DNA of 64,000 nt from Spirosoma pollinicola (GCF_002831565.1 NZ_CP025096.1:6315014-6379013), one strand, 5' to 3'; positions 17,697 through 27,147 are shown, numbered from the stretch's first letter. Program-made: numbers and translations. The notes: a model not told the origin generated them from the sequence alone.

Positions 17697-18857
17697 ATGG
17701 CTTTTTGGAATGATTTTTTTACGACTACATCGGCAGAGGCCGAAACGCAGTTTGATCGACTTAAGAATAAGCTTTTCGGGCGGCTCGATGCCCAAAAGCC
17801 CTATCGAATTATTTATTATCGGGGTTTCGGAAGTCCAACGGCCGTTTGGCTAACAGGCCGTGTTCTCCGTCAGCATGACCTGAGTACACCAAGCGACCGG
17901 GATACGTTCTGGCAAAATCTTCTGGCTACTTATCAGCGGTTCGGAAGCCGCGACGTGCCGGGTGTAACCGTGCGCATCGACGCGTTTGGGCAACAGTATA
18001 CGGCCATAACGGATAACGATGGGTATTTTGCCCTTACCATCAACCCACCCGAAAACTTGCCCGTGGGGCGGGCATGGTTTCCGGTTCGGTACTCGCTGGA
18101 TGGAGTCGTGCAACTCGAACCTGAACTTGCCGACGTGGGAGCAATCGAAAATTCGCTGGTCGTTAAAGAAGGGCATTTGATGATCTCACCACCCTATAGC
18201 CATTTTGGGGTTATTTCGGATATCGACGATACAGTACTCGTAACAGATGCTACCAACCTGTTGCAAACGGCCCGGCTTACGTTTCTGGGAAATGCCTACA
18301 CCCGATTGCCATTTGCGGGAATTGCCGCTTTTTACCGGGCGTTGCAGAGTGGGCCGGTCACGACGCTGTTCAATCCAATCTATTTCGTGTCGAGCAGTCC
18401 CTGGAATCTCTATGATTTGCTGGTCGATTTCTTCCGTATTCAGGGTATTCCCAAGGGGCCTATTCTGTTGCGGGATCTTGATTTAAGCAGCAAGTTATTT
18501 TCATCCCAGGGCCATCACACACATAAGCTGGGCATGATTCGGAAAGTGCTGGACGTAAACCCGCAACTTCCGTTTGTGCTCATCGGCGACAGCGGGCAGC
18601 AGGATCCCGAAATTTATTCGCAGGTTGTTCGCGAAAATCCGGGCCGGATTCTGGCCGTTTATATTCGCGATGTATCGACCGATCAGCGCGACGAAGCCGT
18701 TCGCGAACTCATCCGAACCGCCGAAGCCCACAACGTGCCTATGTTGCTTGTAGAAGATACCGTTGCAGCCGCCGAACATGCAGCCTCACTCGGCCTGATT
18801 GACCCCGACACTATTCCCGAAATCCGCGCCGACCGACGCGCCGATGAAGAAAGTTGA
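17697..18857 (+). CDS. App1-like phosphatidate phosphatase domain protein
   Basis: A 386-residue protein of the App1/DUF2183 family, HAD-like phosphatases related to yeast phosphatidate phosphatase App1. The catalytic DxDxT motif is DIDDT at residues 175-179, followed by SSSPWNLYDLL and a late IGDSGQQDPEIY acid motif. The N-terminal 170 residues form a beta-rich domain (GVTVRIDAFGQQYTAITDNDGYF) resembling a carboxypeptidase-regulatory or transthyretin-like fold. No signal peptide, so cytosolic. Single-gene unit, and substrate in bacteria is unproven. Confidence 0.87.
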   Translation: MAFWNDFFTTTSAEAETQFDRLKNKLFGRLDAQKPYRIIYYRGFGSPTAVWLTGRVLRQHDLSTPSDRDTFWQNLLATYQRFGSRDVPGVTVRIDAFGQQYTAITDNDGYFALTINPPENLPVGRAWFPVRYSLDGVVQLEPELADVGAIENSLVVKEGHLMISPPYSHFGVISDIDDTVLVTDATNLLQTARLTFLGNAYTRLPFAGIAAFYRALQSGPVTTLFNPIYFVSSSPWNLYDLLVDFFRIQGIPKGPILLRDLDLSSKLFSSQGHHTHKLGMIRKVLDVNPQLPFVLIGDSGQQDPEIYSQVVRENPGRILAVYIRDVSTDQRDEAVRELIRTAEAHNVPMLLVEDTVAAAEHAASLGLIDPDTIPEIRADRRADEES

Positions 18858-19050
18858 GTTTTTTTCATGCGCAACGCAACCTGTTACAAAAACCTCCCGT
18901 ATTGACAAACGAACCGGTTCAACTGTCCTTTCCCTATCTGTATTCATCTGAGGTGAAAAATAAAGAATGAAGATAAACGCTGAAAACGATCAGTGTTCTG
19001 TCTCTCTTTGACCTTTCTCCTTTCGATGAGTCATAAACACAGTTAACACG

Positions 19051-19890
19051 ATGAGAAATTGTCTTTATATTAATCGATTGGTGCTCTTAACGGGCTTGTT
19101 GATGGTCGCTTTGTTCGGTTGTGATCAGGAAAATCCAACAATTGTCTCGCCGGATGTCTCGCTCAAAACATCTCCGCTTGGGGGTATCATGACTGGCAAT
19201 GGGGGGAAAACGCTTTATTTCTTTGCGCCAGATGTGGCTGGTACGTCAAATTGCTCGGGCGGTTGCGTTGACACCTGGCCAGTTTTTTACAAGGAAACGC
19301 CAACATTGAGCAACGGGTTGAAAGCTGCTGATTTTGCCACAATTACCCGGGCTGATGGAAACAAGCAAACGACTTTCCGTGGCTGGCCACTCTATTATTT
19401 CAAGAACGACGCGAAGGCCGGCGATATCAACGGCGATAAAGTTGGTAATGTCTGGATGGTTGCCAAACCTAATTACTCGGTCATGCTGGCCTCACGCCAA
19501 CTGGTTGGCAATGATGGGAAAAGTTATACGTTTGATACGAAAGAAGGAACGGGAAATTCACTATTTTTAGTCGACAGTGTGGGACGTACTTTATACGCGT
19601 TTGCTTTTGATAAAAACAAAAAGAATACCTATACAAAAGCGGATCTGAGTAATGATGCTACCTGGCCTATTTTCGAAAAAGCAACCATAGGCGAAATACC
19701 TTCTCTTCTGGAAAAGAGTGATTTTGCGACAATTACAGCGGTTGGAAAAACTCAACTTACCTATAAAGGCTGGCCACTCTATTATTTCGGTCCTGACCAA
19801 TCGACGAGAGGCAATACCAAAGGGGTGAGTGTACCAAGACCAGGTGTTTGGCCGGTTGTTAATACAACCTCACCTATTGCACCAAATTGA
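19051..19890 (+). CDS. Secreted lipoprotein with two COG4315-type repeats
   Basis: A 279-residue lipoprotein (lipobox ALFGC, Cys24). Two tandem modules of the secreted-repeat family (Lipoprotein_15) are visible. Each has a display motif (LYFFAPDVAGTSNCSGGCVDTWP, then LYAFAFDKNKKN...ATWP), a DFATITRADG/DFATITAVG strand and a GWPLYYF motif. The family is exposed on bacterial surfaces, with no established chemistry. The first module keeps the Cys pair NCSGGC and the second has lost it. Monocistronic, 120 bases before an ECF sigma gene. Confidence 0.85.
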   Translation: MRNCLYINRLVLLTGLLMVALFGCDQENPTIVSPDVSLKTSPLGGIMTGNGGKTLYFFAPDVAGTSNCSGGCVDTWPVFYKETPTLSNGLKAADFATITRADGNKQTTFRGWPLYYFKNDAKAGDINGDKVGNVWMVAKPNYSVMLASRQLVGNDGKSYTFDTKEGTGNSLFLVDSVGRTLYAFAFDKNKKNTYTKADLSNDATWPIFEKATIGEIPSLLEKSDFATITAVGKTQLTYKGWPLYYFGPDQSTRGNTKGVSVPRPGVWPVVNTTSPIAPN

Positions 19891-20010
19891 TTTAAAAAAG
19901 TGTCGGTTTAAGCTTGCTATAAACAGGTGTTGAATAGATTGATAGGGTCAATTGACTGACCAGAATGAACTGTCGTAAATCGAGAGCCGTACTTTACTAA
20001 TAAGGTTACT

Positions 20011-20589
20011 TTGTCCAACGCGCCCAACATACCTGCTCTAACCGACTTACTGGCTGGCTGCTTACGCAACCAGCGGAAGAGTCAGGAATTGCTTTATCGG
20101 CAGTTCTACGGGTACGCTATGAGTGTTTGTTTACGCTATGCACCCACACGCGATGGTGCGATGGAAGTGCTGAACGATGGGTTTCTGAAAGTGTTTACGC
20201 GATTGGACCAATACGACCCGGCACAGCCGTTTAAGGGCTGGCTTCGGCGCATTATGATTAATGCGGCCATAGATCACTATAGACAAGAGGTACGCCATCA
20301 TCATCACGAAGATGTTGATCAGGTGGAGCAGACCGTCGCTACAGAATCAGCTGATGCCTTTAGTCAGCTGGCTCATGAAGATTTGATGGGATTGATTCAG
20401 CGGCTGTCACCGGCTTATCGACTAGTATTTAATTTGTATGTTATGGATGGATTCACGCACGAGGAAATTGCCGGGCAACTTGGCATTTCAGTTGGCGCGT
20501 CGAAGTCGAATCTGGCCCGGGCACGGGAGAATCTACGCTTGTTAGTAAAGCGCTTAAACAACGATGAGTATGTCAGAGCTAACCGATGA
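20011..20589 (+). CDS. ECF-type RNA polymerase sigma factor
   Basis: A 192-residue sigma-70 factor with only regions 2 and 4. Region 2 spans about residues 25-95 (LLYRQFYGYAMSVCLRY, then FKGWLRRIMINAAIDHYRQ). Region 4 spans about 130-185 with the helix-turn-helix GFTHEEIAGQLGISVGASKSNLARA. Start is TTG 20011, since the first in-frame ATG lies inside region 2. The stop overlaps the start of the next gene, which carries a membrane anchor and is probably its partner. Confidence 0.92.
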   Translation: MSNAPNIPALTDLLAGCLRNQRKSQELLYRQFYGYAMSVCLRYAPTRDGAMEVLNDGFLKVFTRLDQYDPAQPFKGWLRRIMINAAIDHYRQEVRHHHHEDVDQVEQTVATESADAFSQLAHEDLMGLIQRLSPAYRLVFNLYVMDGFTHEEIAGQLGISVGASKSNLARARENLRLLVKRLNNDEYVRANR

Positions 20590-22189
20590 CCAATTGGACG
20601 GGCTCTTCAGAAAATCGGCTGAAGAGTTTGATCCACCATTCGATCCTGCGGCCTGGCAGGATATGAAAATTCGCTTGGATACGCATGATAGTCCAGCGTC
20701 TGGTGGAACACCGCTTTGGAAAAATTTACTTCGATGGGGGGTGCCCGTTTGTTTGCTTTTATTGCTGACAATTGGTGGTATGTATATCTATCGGGCTGAT
20801 TTTACCCACGTTGATTCTGCACCAGTTCAAACACCTGCGCCCGCTCAAAAGGATGCCGGCATATCGTCAGAAATGCCGATGACGGTAATGCAGGAGCGAA
20901 AACCAGGGATAGCCCAACAAGGAAAAAACGACTCCGCACAAACCACACCGACCGGCCTTGCGGCACAGTCGATTGACGACAAAAATCAACCGGCTGTGCT
21001 GCCGGGGCTTGTAGCTGAGAACGCAGGTAGAGATACCCGCACCGAAGCGACTAAGCCGTCTGCGGGTTTCGTGAGCGAATTGGGTAAGAAAACCGCGCCC
21101 AATGCAACGACTGAAAGCAAGATAGCGTATAGGTTGAAAACCGCTCGTGCAAAGGTTAATCCTATCGATGCCGCTCCTGTTCGAACCGCCACTTTGGCGG
21201 GTAAAGGCTCAACGGGAGCATCCATGGATAAACAAGGGACGGAAACAGGTATACAGGAACGTTTCTCAGTTAAAAAACAGAGCAAAGCAAATCGTATAAG
21301 AAGAACCAGGCCTTTTATTGCGTCCAATAATGCTGTGTTCACGCCGTCATTGTTCCGCGAGAAGTCTGTTCGCAATGCCTCAAAACGGAACAAAGCAGAT
21401 ATTCCGAATACAACAGAAATTACAATCCAACCTAGCAACGATGAGGCAGAGGCAGCCGGATTGCCAGACGTAAATGAATTGGCAATCCGGCCCGCCCGCT
21501 GGTCTAAAGCGTTGCCGTTTACTGGGCGCCCTGTTCAGGCTGTGCCTGAACCTGAGTTGGTTGAGTTGCCCATAGTTGTACCAAAACCCCCAGGAGAGCG
21601 AGGGTTCAGCGTTCGACTCGCCGTTGCACCCGATTTAAGTTCGGTAGGTTTAAAGAATTTCGCTCGTCCTGGCACAAACGTGGGTGTGATGCTGGAATAT
21701 AGATTGGCTTCACGCTGGAGTATACAGGCTGGTGTTATTCAAAGTACGAAGATCTACCGCATAGATGGTTCGTCTGAATACACTGCACCAGTGGGTACGT
21801 GGGCGGGGAAGGGCAAGCCGTTGAGCGTTGATGGTCAATGTAATATGATTGACATTCCAATTAACGTGCGCTTCGATGCGATTATAAAGCAGAGGCAGAA
21901 CGGGCTATCGCCCAGTCGATGGTTTCTCACCACCGGAGTGACTAGCTATTACATGGAACAAGAGGATTATGTATTCAATTATCCTTCTTACCTTCACCCA
22001 GCCAGTTACCAAACGGGGGGCTATGGCTTCAGTCATTTCAATATATCAACCGGCTACGAGCGAGCGATTAGCAAACGGTTGTCCTGGCAGGTTGAACCTT
22101 TCCTGAAGATGCCGCTAAAAGGGGTCGGCTATTTCAAAGTCGATTTGTTAAGCACCGGCGCATTTTTCTCAATCCGATACAAATTATAG
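20564..22189 (+). CDS. Putative anti-sigma-like membrane protein with C-terminal beta-barrel-like domain
   Basis: A 541-residue protein overlapping the sigma gene by 26 bases. Residues 1-50 are cytosolic and acidic (ELTDDQLDGLFRKSAEEF, then DPAAWQDMKIRL). One membrane helix spans about residues 58-77 (WGVPVCLLLLLTIGGMYIY). Residues 80-340 are low-complexity, and residues 345-541 have the alternating strands and aromatic C terminus of Bacteroidota outer-membrane beta-barrel domains. An inner-membrane helix with a barrel-like tail would need to span the periplasm. Role as anti-sigma factor is inferred from position and topology. Confidence 0.72.
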   Translation: MSMSELTDDQLDGLFRKSAEEFDPPFDPAAWQDMKIRLDTHDSPASGGTPLWKNLLRWGVPVCLLLLLTIGGMYIYRADFTHVDSAPVQTPAPAQKDAGISSEMPMTVMQERKPGIAQQGKNDSAQTTPTGLAAQSIDDKNQPAVLPGLVAENAGRDTRTEATKPSAGFVSELGKKTAPNATTESKIAYRLKTARAKVNPIDAAPVRTATLAGKGSTGASMDKQGTETGIQERFSVKKQSKANRIRRTRPFIASNNAVFTPSLFREKSVRNASKRNKADIPNTTEITIQPSNDEAEAAGLPDVNELAIRPARWSKALPFTGRPVQAVPEPELVELPIVVPKPPGERGFSVRLAVAPDLSSVGLKNFARPGTNVGVMLEYRLASRWSIQAGVIQSTKIYRIDGSSEYTAPVGTWAGKGKPLSVDGQCNMIDIPINVRFDAIIKQRQNGLSPSRWFLTTGVTSYYMEQEDYVFNYPSYLHPASYQTGGYGFSHFNISTGYERAISKRLSWQVEPFLKMPLKGVGYFKVDLLSTGAFFSIRYKL

Positions 22190-22264
22190 AAATCCATTTT
22201 TTGCTAAGCCCTGCTTAGTGGGACAATTATTGTAACTACACGAAATAAATTAAACCAACAACCG

Positions 22265-22795
22265 ATGAAAAGCAACCTAACAACTGATCAAATGAAGCGC
22301 GGTGAATTTCTGCGTAGCCTGGGCCTGAGCAGCGCAACCTTAATGGCGTTTTACTGCATGGGAACAACGCTCACATCCTGTTCGAAAAGTAACGATCCGG
22401 CACCGGCTACCGGAACGGGTACAGGAACCGGTACTGGCACCGGAACAACAGGTTTTACAGGTAATGCAGATGCCTCGGCCGGAGCAATTAATTACACCCT
22501 CGATCTCTCAACGACCAGCTATAGCAACCTAAAAACCGTTGGTAAGTTTGCTATCGTGGGGAGCACTATAGTGGCTAAAACGAAAGACGGTTCATTAATC
22601 GCGTTATCGAAAGCCTGCACCCACGAAGGAACAACGGTAGAGTATCGCGCAGCTCAGGATGACATCTATTGCACTAACCATGGGTCAGAATATAGCCTGA
22701 CCGGAGCTGTGGATGTTGGCCCGGCCACCCGGGCACTAACGCAGTATAAAACGACGCTAAGCGCGGATGGGAATACATTAACAGTTAAAGCTTAA
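22265..22795 (+). CDS. Rieske [2Fe-2S] domain lipoprotein
   Basis: A 176-residue exported protein with a complete Rieske cluster site: CTH at 116-118 and CTNH at 134-137. The N terminus has a hydrophobic segment followed by LTSC (Cys39), a probable lipobox. A linker of alternating Gly-Thr (about residues 50-60) comes from a repetitive ACCGGAACGG-like DNA tract. Small stand-alone Rieske proteins pass electrons in the periplasm. It heads a three-gene cluster with a b561-like membrane protein and a YceI protein. Confidence 0.88.
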   Translation: MKSNLTTDQMKRGEFLRSLGLSSATLMAFYCMGTTLTSCSKSNDPAPATGTGTGTGTGTGTTGFTGNADASAGAINYTLDLSTTSYSNLKTVGKFAIVGSTIVAKTKDGSLIALSKACTHEGTTVEYRAAQDDIYCTNHGSEYSLTGAVDVGPATRALTQYKTTLSADGNTLTVKA

Positions 22796-22885
22796 GAGAG
22801 CTTACTTGAACAGTAACTTTTTGCCACAGGGTTGGAGCTAGGCTTTTTATGAAGCTGATTACCCAAAATCGTTAAATCTTTTCGG

Positions 22886-23572
22886 ATGAGATATTTTTGT
22901 TTTGCTTTGTTACTATCGCTTGGCGTGGGTTCGATTCGAGCTCAGGATTCGACAGCCGTGCGCCGGGATACCGTTATTGCACCGACAACCACGGATGCTT
23001 CGGCCAATGATCTATTAGCCGGACTGGCTGATACGACCCAGACGGAAGGCGATTTGCTGCCGCACAAAATGATCTTTACGCAACGGGCATTTTGGGGACC
23101 ACATGGCCTGCTTCGGTCTATGAAAATTGCTCCGCTAACGTCGGAAGGTCGCGTTCATGAATTAAAGGTTCGGCGTACCATGCTTGTGGCGCATCAGATT
23201 GGCGGTTTTATAACTCTGGCGGGCTTCGTGGCACAAGGTCTATTGGGTGCGAAGTTATATAATGCGAAAGGACAGGATTATGTCGATACGAAGAAATGGC
23301 ATGAACGATCGGCTACGTTTATTAATGTTACCTACGGAACTACATTAGCCCTTTCGCTAACGGCGCCCCCGCCAATAGTGGGTGCCCGCAAGGGATTTAC
23401 GTCGATCAAGCTGCATAAGTATCTGGCCATTGTTCACCTGACGGGCATGATCGCTACCAATATTCTGGCTGGTATGATTGAGAATAACTCATCGCTAAAA
23501 CCTATCCACAGAGCGGCCGCTTACACCACATTTGGCGCCTATGCAGCGTCAATTCTAGCCATAACTTTCTAA
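22886..23572 (+). CDS. Cytochrome b561-like polytopic membrane protein
   Basis: A 228-residue protein with a signal peptide, a soluble stretch to about residue 95, and four hydrophobic segments. His residues sit at helix ends (MLVAHQIGGF, KWHERSATF, LHKYLAIVHLTGM, PIHRAAAY), as expected for haem b ligands. It precedes a YceI gene by four bases. In E. coli yceI is likewise paired with the b561-type gene yceJ, which supports the reading. The sequence is divergent and haem binding is inferred. Confidence 0.62.
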   Translation: MRYFCFALLLSLGVGSIRAQDSTAVRRDTVIAPTTTDASANDLLAGLADTTQTEGDLLPHKMIFTQRAFWGPHGLLRSMKIAPLTSEGRVHELKVRRTMLVAHQIGGFITLAGFVAQGLLGAKLYNAKGQDYVDTKKWHERSATFINVTYGTTLALSLTAPPPIVGARKGFTSIKLHKYLAIVHLTGMIATNILAGMIENNSSLKPIHRAAAYTTFGAYAASILAITF

Positions 23573-23576
23573 GAAC

Positions 23577-24134
23577 ATGAACAAGACGATTAAGTATAGC
23601 TGCTGGCTGGCTATGGTGATTCTTTGTGCCTTTGTCACCCCTATGGCCAAGCGGAAACTGGTGGCTGATAAAGCCGCATCGACCATCACTTACTCGGCCA
23701 AACACCCGCTCCATAAGTGGGATGGCGTAAGTCATGATGTGAACTGCGCCATTATTTACAATGACGAGACCAAACTACCCGAAACGGTAGCTGTGTCATT
23801 AAAAGTGGCCTCATTCGATAGTGATAACAATAACCGCGATTCGCACGCTATTGAGGTGCTCGAAGGTATCAAATACCCGAATGTAACCTTCGTGAGCTCA
23901 GATGTGAAAGCGGGGGATAATGGAACGTTGGTCGCTAAAGGTACGCTAACATTTCATGGGGTAGCCAAGCCCGCAACGCTCAACGCAACGCGTAAGGATG
24001 CGGGTGGTAAAATGACGATTACGGGCGAGTTTCCTGTAAACATGAGCGACCATAACATCGAACGACCATCATTGATGGGCCTAAAAACCGAAGATGCTAT
24101 GATTCTTAAGTTCAATGTGGTATTTGCTTTGTGA
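23577..24134 (+). CDS. YceI family secreted lipocalin-like protein
   Basis: A 185-residue periplasmic protein of the YceI family, a lipocalin-like barrel that binds polyisoprenoids in characterised members. It has a signal peptide (CWLAMVILCAFVTPMA), SASTITYSAKHPLHKW-type opening, VEVLEGIKYPNVTF and LTFHGVAKPATLN, and closes with AMILKFNVVFAL. It follows the b561-like gene by four bases, so the two are surely cotranscribed. Confidence 0.9.
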   Translation: MNKTIKYSCWLAMVILCAFVTPMAKRKLVADKAASTITYSAKHPLHKWDGVSHDVNCAIIYNDETKLPETVAVSLKVASFDSDNNNRDSHAIEVLEGIKYPNVTFVSSDVKAGDNGTLVAKGTLTFHGVAKPATLNATRKDAGGKMTITGEFPVNMSDHNIERPSLMGLKTEDAMILKFNVVFAL

Positions 24135-24194
24135 ATATATTGCGCTTTCGAAGATGTGCCGGTTTATTTATAGGTGCATCTTCGATAACGCACT

Positions 24195-25697
24195 ATGTTT
24201 CGAGCTTTCATGAGAAAAGTACTTCTATTTATTTTTGCGAGTACTACGTTTACTGCTTTGGCGCAAAAGCAGATCTCCCCAAAACAGATTCAGGAATTTG
24301 ATGCCTACGTAGAGGCCGCCCGGAAACAGTGGGCCGTGCCGGGCTTGTCTATCGCCGTCGTTAAAGACAACAAAGTCATTTTCGAGAAGGGTTACGGCGT
24401 TCGCGAATTGACCGTAGATAAATTCGAACGCGTTGACACCCAAACGTTGTTCGCCTGCGCATCGACAACCAAAGCGATGACCGTTGCATTAGTGGGTATG
24501 CTCGTCGATGAAGGCAAACTTGCCTGGAACGACCCCGTATCCAAATACCTCCCCGAACTTCAATTGTACGATCCGTACGTAACACGCGAGTTGAAAATTC
24601 GTGATCTGCTCATTCACGACACAGGCGTTGGTAGTACCGATTTTATGACAGGGGCTATGACCATTACAGTGAATGAAATGTTCCGTCGTATGGAACTGGT
24701 GAAGCCAAGCTACCCGTTTCGGGCCGGATTTGCCTATCAGAATACCTTTTATTCAGCCGCCGGTCGGATCATCGAGCGCATTGCGGGAAAGACCTGGGCC
24801 GAGACTATAAAGGAGCGCATATTCCTTCCGTTGGGTATGAACCGCACAGCCCCCAAGCGGGGATACATAACCGATGCCAACGTCACGAAACCGCATTACA
24901 ACATCAACGATACCATTAAGGTAATTGAATACGGTACCGATAGCGAAGTTGGTTCGGCGGGCGCGGTCTGGTCCTCAGCCGACGACATCAGCAAGTGGAT
25001 GATCTGCATGCTCGACAGTAGCAAATACAGTGGAGGCCGTTTGCTCAAGCCCGAAACCTGGACCGAAATCTTTACGCCACAAACCTTTTTTCCGGAGGAC
25101 GAATACCCCACCATGCAACTTCTGAAACCCAACTGGCGTACCTACGGACTGGGCTGGTATCAGCATGATTATAAGGGCAAAAAGGTGAACTTTCATACCG
25201 GTAGTTTGTCGGGGCTGACGGCCATAATCGGACTGTTGCCGGACGAGAAACTAGGCGTCTATGTATTTGGGAATTACGACCACGCCGAACTTCGTCATGC
25301 GCTGATGTACAAGGCTTTCGATTGGTTTGCGCTGGGAGGTAACCGCGACTGGAGCGCCGAGTTTAAGGTGCTGTATTCGACGATTAGAGAAGAGGGTAAG
25401 AAAGCACAAAAGGATTTTGATGCCAAACGTGTGCTAAACACATCGCCATCGTTGCCCCTGAGTCAATATGCCGGAACCTATACGAGTCCACTCTATGGAA
25501 AAGCGGATATTAGTGTGACTGGTAATCAGTTAGCCATCAATGTAAATGACAATGCGCTGATCGCCAGCCTTCCACATTGGCACTACGATACGTTTTATGG
25601 GCCCTATAAAAAGGCGTGGTATGGTAAAGCCAGAGCCCGGTTTACCCTGAATTCGCTGGGCAAAATTGACACGCTGTTTTTCGACGGGATGGAGTAA
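24195..25697 (+). CDS. Beta-lactamase-family (class C-like) secreted serine hydrolase
   Basis: A 500-residue exported enzyme of the serine beta-lactamase/penicillin-binding-protein superfamily. The nucleophile motif is S90-T-T-K93. The second motif is YQN in FAYQNTFYSAAGRI, and the third HTG is in NFHTGSLSGL. A C-terminal domain of about 100 residues (LSQYAGTYTSPLYGKADI) is DUF3471-like. Two close ATGs (24195 and 24210) both leave a signal peptide. Such proteins are mostly D-amino-acid peptidases or esterases rather than resistance enzymes. The TAA is embedded in a 63-bp palindrome arm. Confidence 0.88.
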   Translation: MFRAFMRKVLLFIFASTTFTALAQKQISPKQIQEFDAYVEAARKQWAVPGLSIAVVKDNKVIFEKGYGVRELTVDKFERVDTQTLFACASTTKAMTVALVGMLVDEGKLAWNDPVSKYLPELQLYDPYVTRELKIRDLLIHDTGVGSTDFMTGAMTITVNEMFRRMELVKPSYPFRAGFAYQNTFYSAAGRIIERIAGKTWAETIKERIFLPLGMNRTAPKRGYITDANVTKPHYNINDTIKVIEYGTDSEVGSAGAVWSSADDISKWMICMLDSSKYSGGRLLKPETWTEIFTPQTFFPEDEYPTMQLLKPNWRTYGLGWYQHDYKGKKVNFHTGSLSGLTAIIGLLPDEKLGVYVFGNYDHAELRHALMYKAFDWFALGGNRDWSAEFKVLYSTIREEGKKAQKDFDAKRVLNTSPSLPLSQYAGTYTSPLYGKADISVTGNQLAINVNDNALIASLPHWHYDTFYGPYKKAWYGKARARFTLNSLGKIDTLFFDGME

Positions 25698-25822
25698 AGG
25701 AAACAATAGATAATGTAGAATGAATAATGTAGAGTGAGCAATAGATAAAGTCTTGATTTTCAAGTCTTTGTCTATTGCTCACTCTACATTATTCATTCTA
25801 CATTATCTATTGTTTCCTTTAC
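25694..25822. repeat. Class D palindrome with 63-bp arms joining two stop codons
   Basis: Arms 25694-25756 and 25760-25822 pair with only two mismatches around a three-base loop. The words are AATGTAGAATGAATAATG and similar. Each arm's outer end contains the TAA stop codon of the flanking gene, so the palindrome fills the convergent gap exactly. It may act as a bidirectional terminator. Confidence 0.93.
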
Positions 25823-27045
25823 ATTGTCCGTTTTAACCCGCGTCGGGCTAAACCCGCACTGATTAAAATTAGGACAGCGGCCAGATAAAAGGGTGCACCG
25901 GGCAGGTAGATCGGAGCGGCTGGTGAGGTGAAAAACGAGAATAGATTTGTCATGATGAGCGGCCCGAAAATGGACGTTGTGCTGGTTAAGCTGGTTAAGG
26001 CTCCCTGCAATTCACCTTGTTCATTGGCGGGCACCTGGTTCGAAATCAGACCTTGAATGGACGGTCCCGCAATACCGCCCGTCGCATACACCATCATAAA
26101 GGCAAACATCATCCAGCTTTGGGTGGCCATCCCAAACAACGCAAATCCGAGTGCACTGAACATCAGTCCAACATAGACGGATCGCTGCTGACCCAGTTTA
26201 GGGATAATAATCCGGCTCAAGCCCCCTTGTACTATAGCAAAGGAGAGACCAATAGCCGCCAACGAAAAACCAACGGTCTTTTCGTCCCACTTAAATTTCT
26301 CTATCGAATAGAACGTCCAGGTGCCCTGCACCGCAAATCCGGCAATGTAAATCAAGACCAACGACGTTACCAGACCAAGAATAACGGGGTATTTTCTCAA
26401 TCCCATTAACGACCCGATAGGGTTGGCCCGTTTCCAGTCGAACGGGCGTCTGTTTTCGGGAGCAAGCGATTCGGGCAGGATAAAGAAGCCATACAGGAAG
26501 TTGACCATCGTTAAGCCCGCTGCCACAAAAAACGGTATACGAGGGCCATATTGCCCCAGAAATCCACCGGCAGCCGGACCAAGAATAAAGCCGACACCGA
26601 AGGCGGCTCCAATCATACCAAAATTCTGTGCCCTCTTTTCGGGCGTGCTTATGTCGGCGATGTAAGCGGTTGCCGTGGTGAAACTAGCTCCCGTAACGCC
26701 CGCCAGTAACCGCCCGACAAAGAGCCACTCAATAGTAGGAGCAAAGCCCTGAAGAATATAGTCTAACCCAAAGCCGAACAACGAGAATAGCAACACGGGT
26801 CGACGCCCGAAACGGTCGCTCAACCCACCCAGAATTGGCGAGAAAAGAAACTGCATACCGGCATAGGAAAACGATAGCCAACCGCCCCAACTGGCCGCCT
26901 GACTAATGTTGCCGTGAATGAGTTGTTCAATCAGTTTCGGGAAAACCGGGATAATTATACCCAGGCCCGTAACATCAATGAGAAGTGTGATAAAGATAAA
27001 AACAAGGGCGGGACCGCGCTTGGTGGAAACGGTAGGAGTGGGCAT
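25819..27045 (-). CDS. TetA-type MFS multidrug efflux transporter
   Basis: A 408-residue, twelve-helix major facilitator of the drug:H+ antiporter DHA1/TCR group. Visible signatures are LLIDVTGLGIIIPVFP in helix 1, GGLSDRFGRRPVLL (motif A) between helices 2 and 3, and GFILGPAAGGFLGQYGPRIPF (motif C) in helix 5. Substrate is unknown, and resistance cannot be claimed. Downstream of dnaN on the same strand but separated by a class D palindrome. Confidence 0.9.
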   Translation of the reverse strand: MPTPTVSTKRGPALVFIFITLLIDVTGLGIIIPVFPKLIEQLIHGNISQAASWGGWLSFSYAGMQFLFSPILGGLSDRFGRRPVLLFSLFGFGLDYILQGFAPTIEWLFVGRLLAGVTGASFTTATAYIADISTPEKRAQNFGMIGAAFGVGFILGPAAGGFLGQYGPRIPFFVAAGLTMVNFLYGFFILPESLAPENRRPFDWKRANPIGSLMGLRKYPVILGLVTSLVLIYIAGFAVQGTWTFYSIEKFKWDEKTVGFSLAAIGLSFAIVQGGLSRIIIPKLGQQRSVYVGLMFSALGFALFGMATQSWMMFAFMMVYATGGIAGPSIQGLISNQVPANEQGELQGALTSLTSTTSIFGPLIMTNLFSFFTSPAAPIYLPGAPFYLAAVLILISAGLARRGLKRTM

Positions 27046-27055
27046 AAATGAAAAA

Positions 27056-27142
27056 TGAAGAATGAAGAATGAAGAGCAATGAGTAAGTGCCGTTTGGTTA
27101 TGGGCTATTTATTCATCACTTCATCACTCTTCATTCTTCATT
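27056..27142. repeat. Class D quasi-palindrome of AATGAAG words
   Basis: AATGAAGAATGAAGAG (27061-27076) pairs perfectly with 27127-27142. Extra AATGAAG copies extend the left arm and GTGATGAAG-type words the right. It occupies the gap between dnaN and the MFS gene. Confidence 0.75.
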
Positions 27143-27147
27143 CGTTT

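Noticed and set aside
18911..18920. GAACCGGTTC palindrome
   Set aside because: Ten bases can arise by chance and no regulator or repeated copy links it to a gene.
24195..25697. Antibiotic-resistance beta-lactamase
   Set aside because: The motifs show the serine hydrolase superfamily only. The DUF3471-like tail and class C-like core are common in peptidases and esterases of this phylum, so resistance is not claimed.
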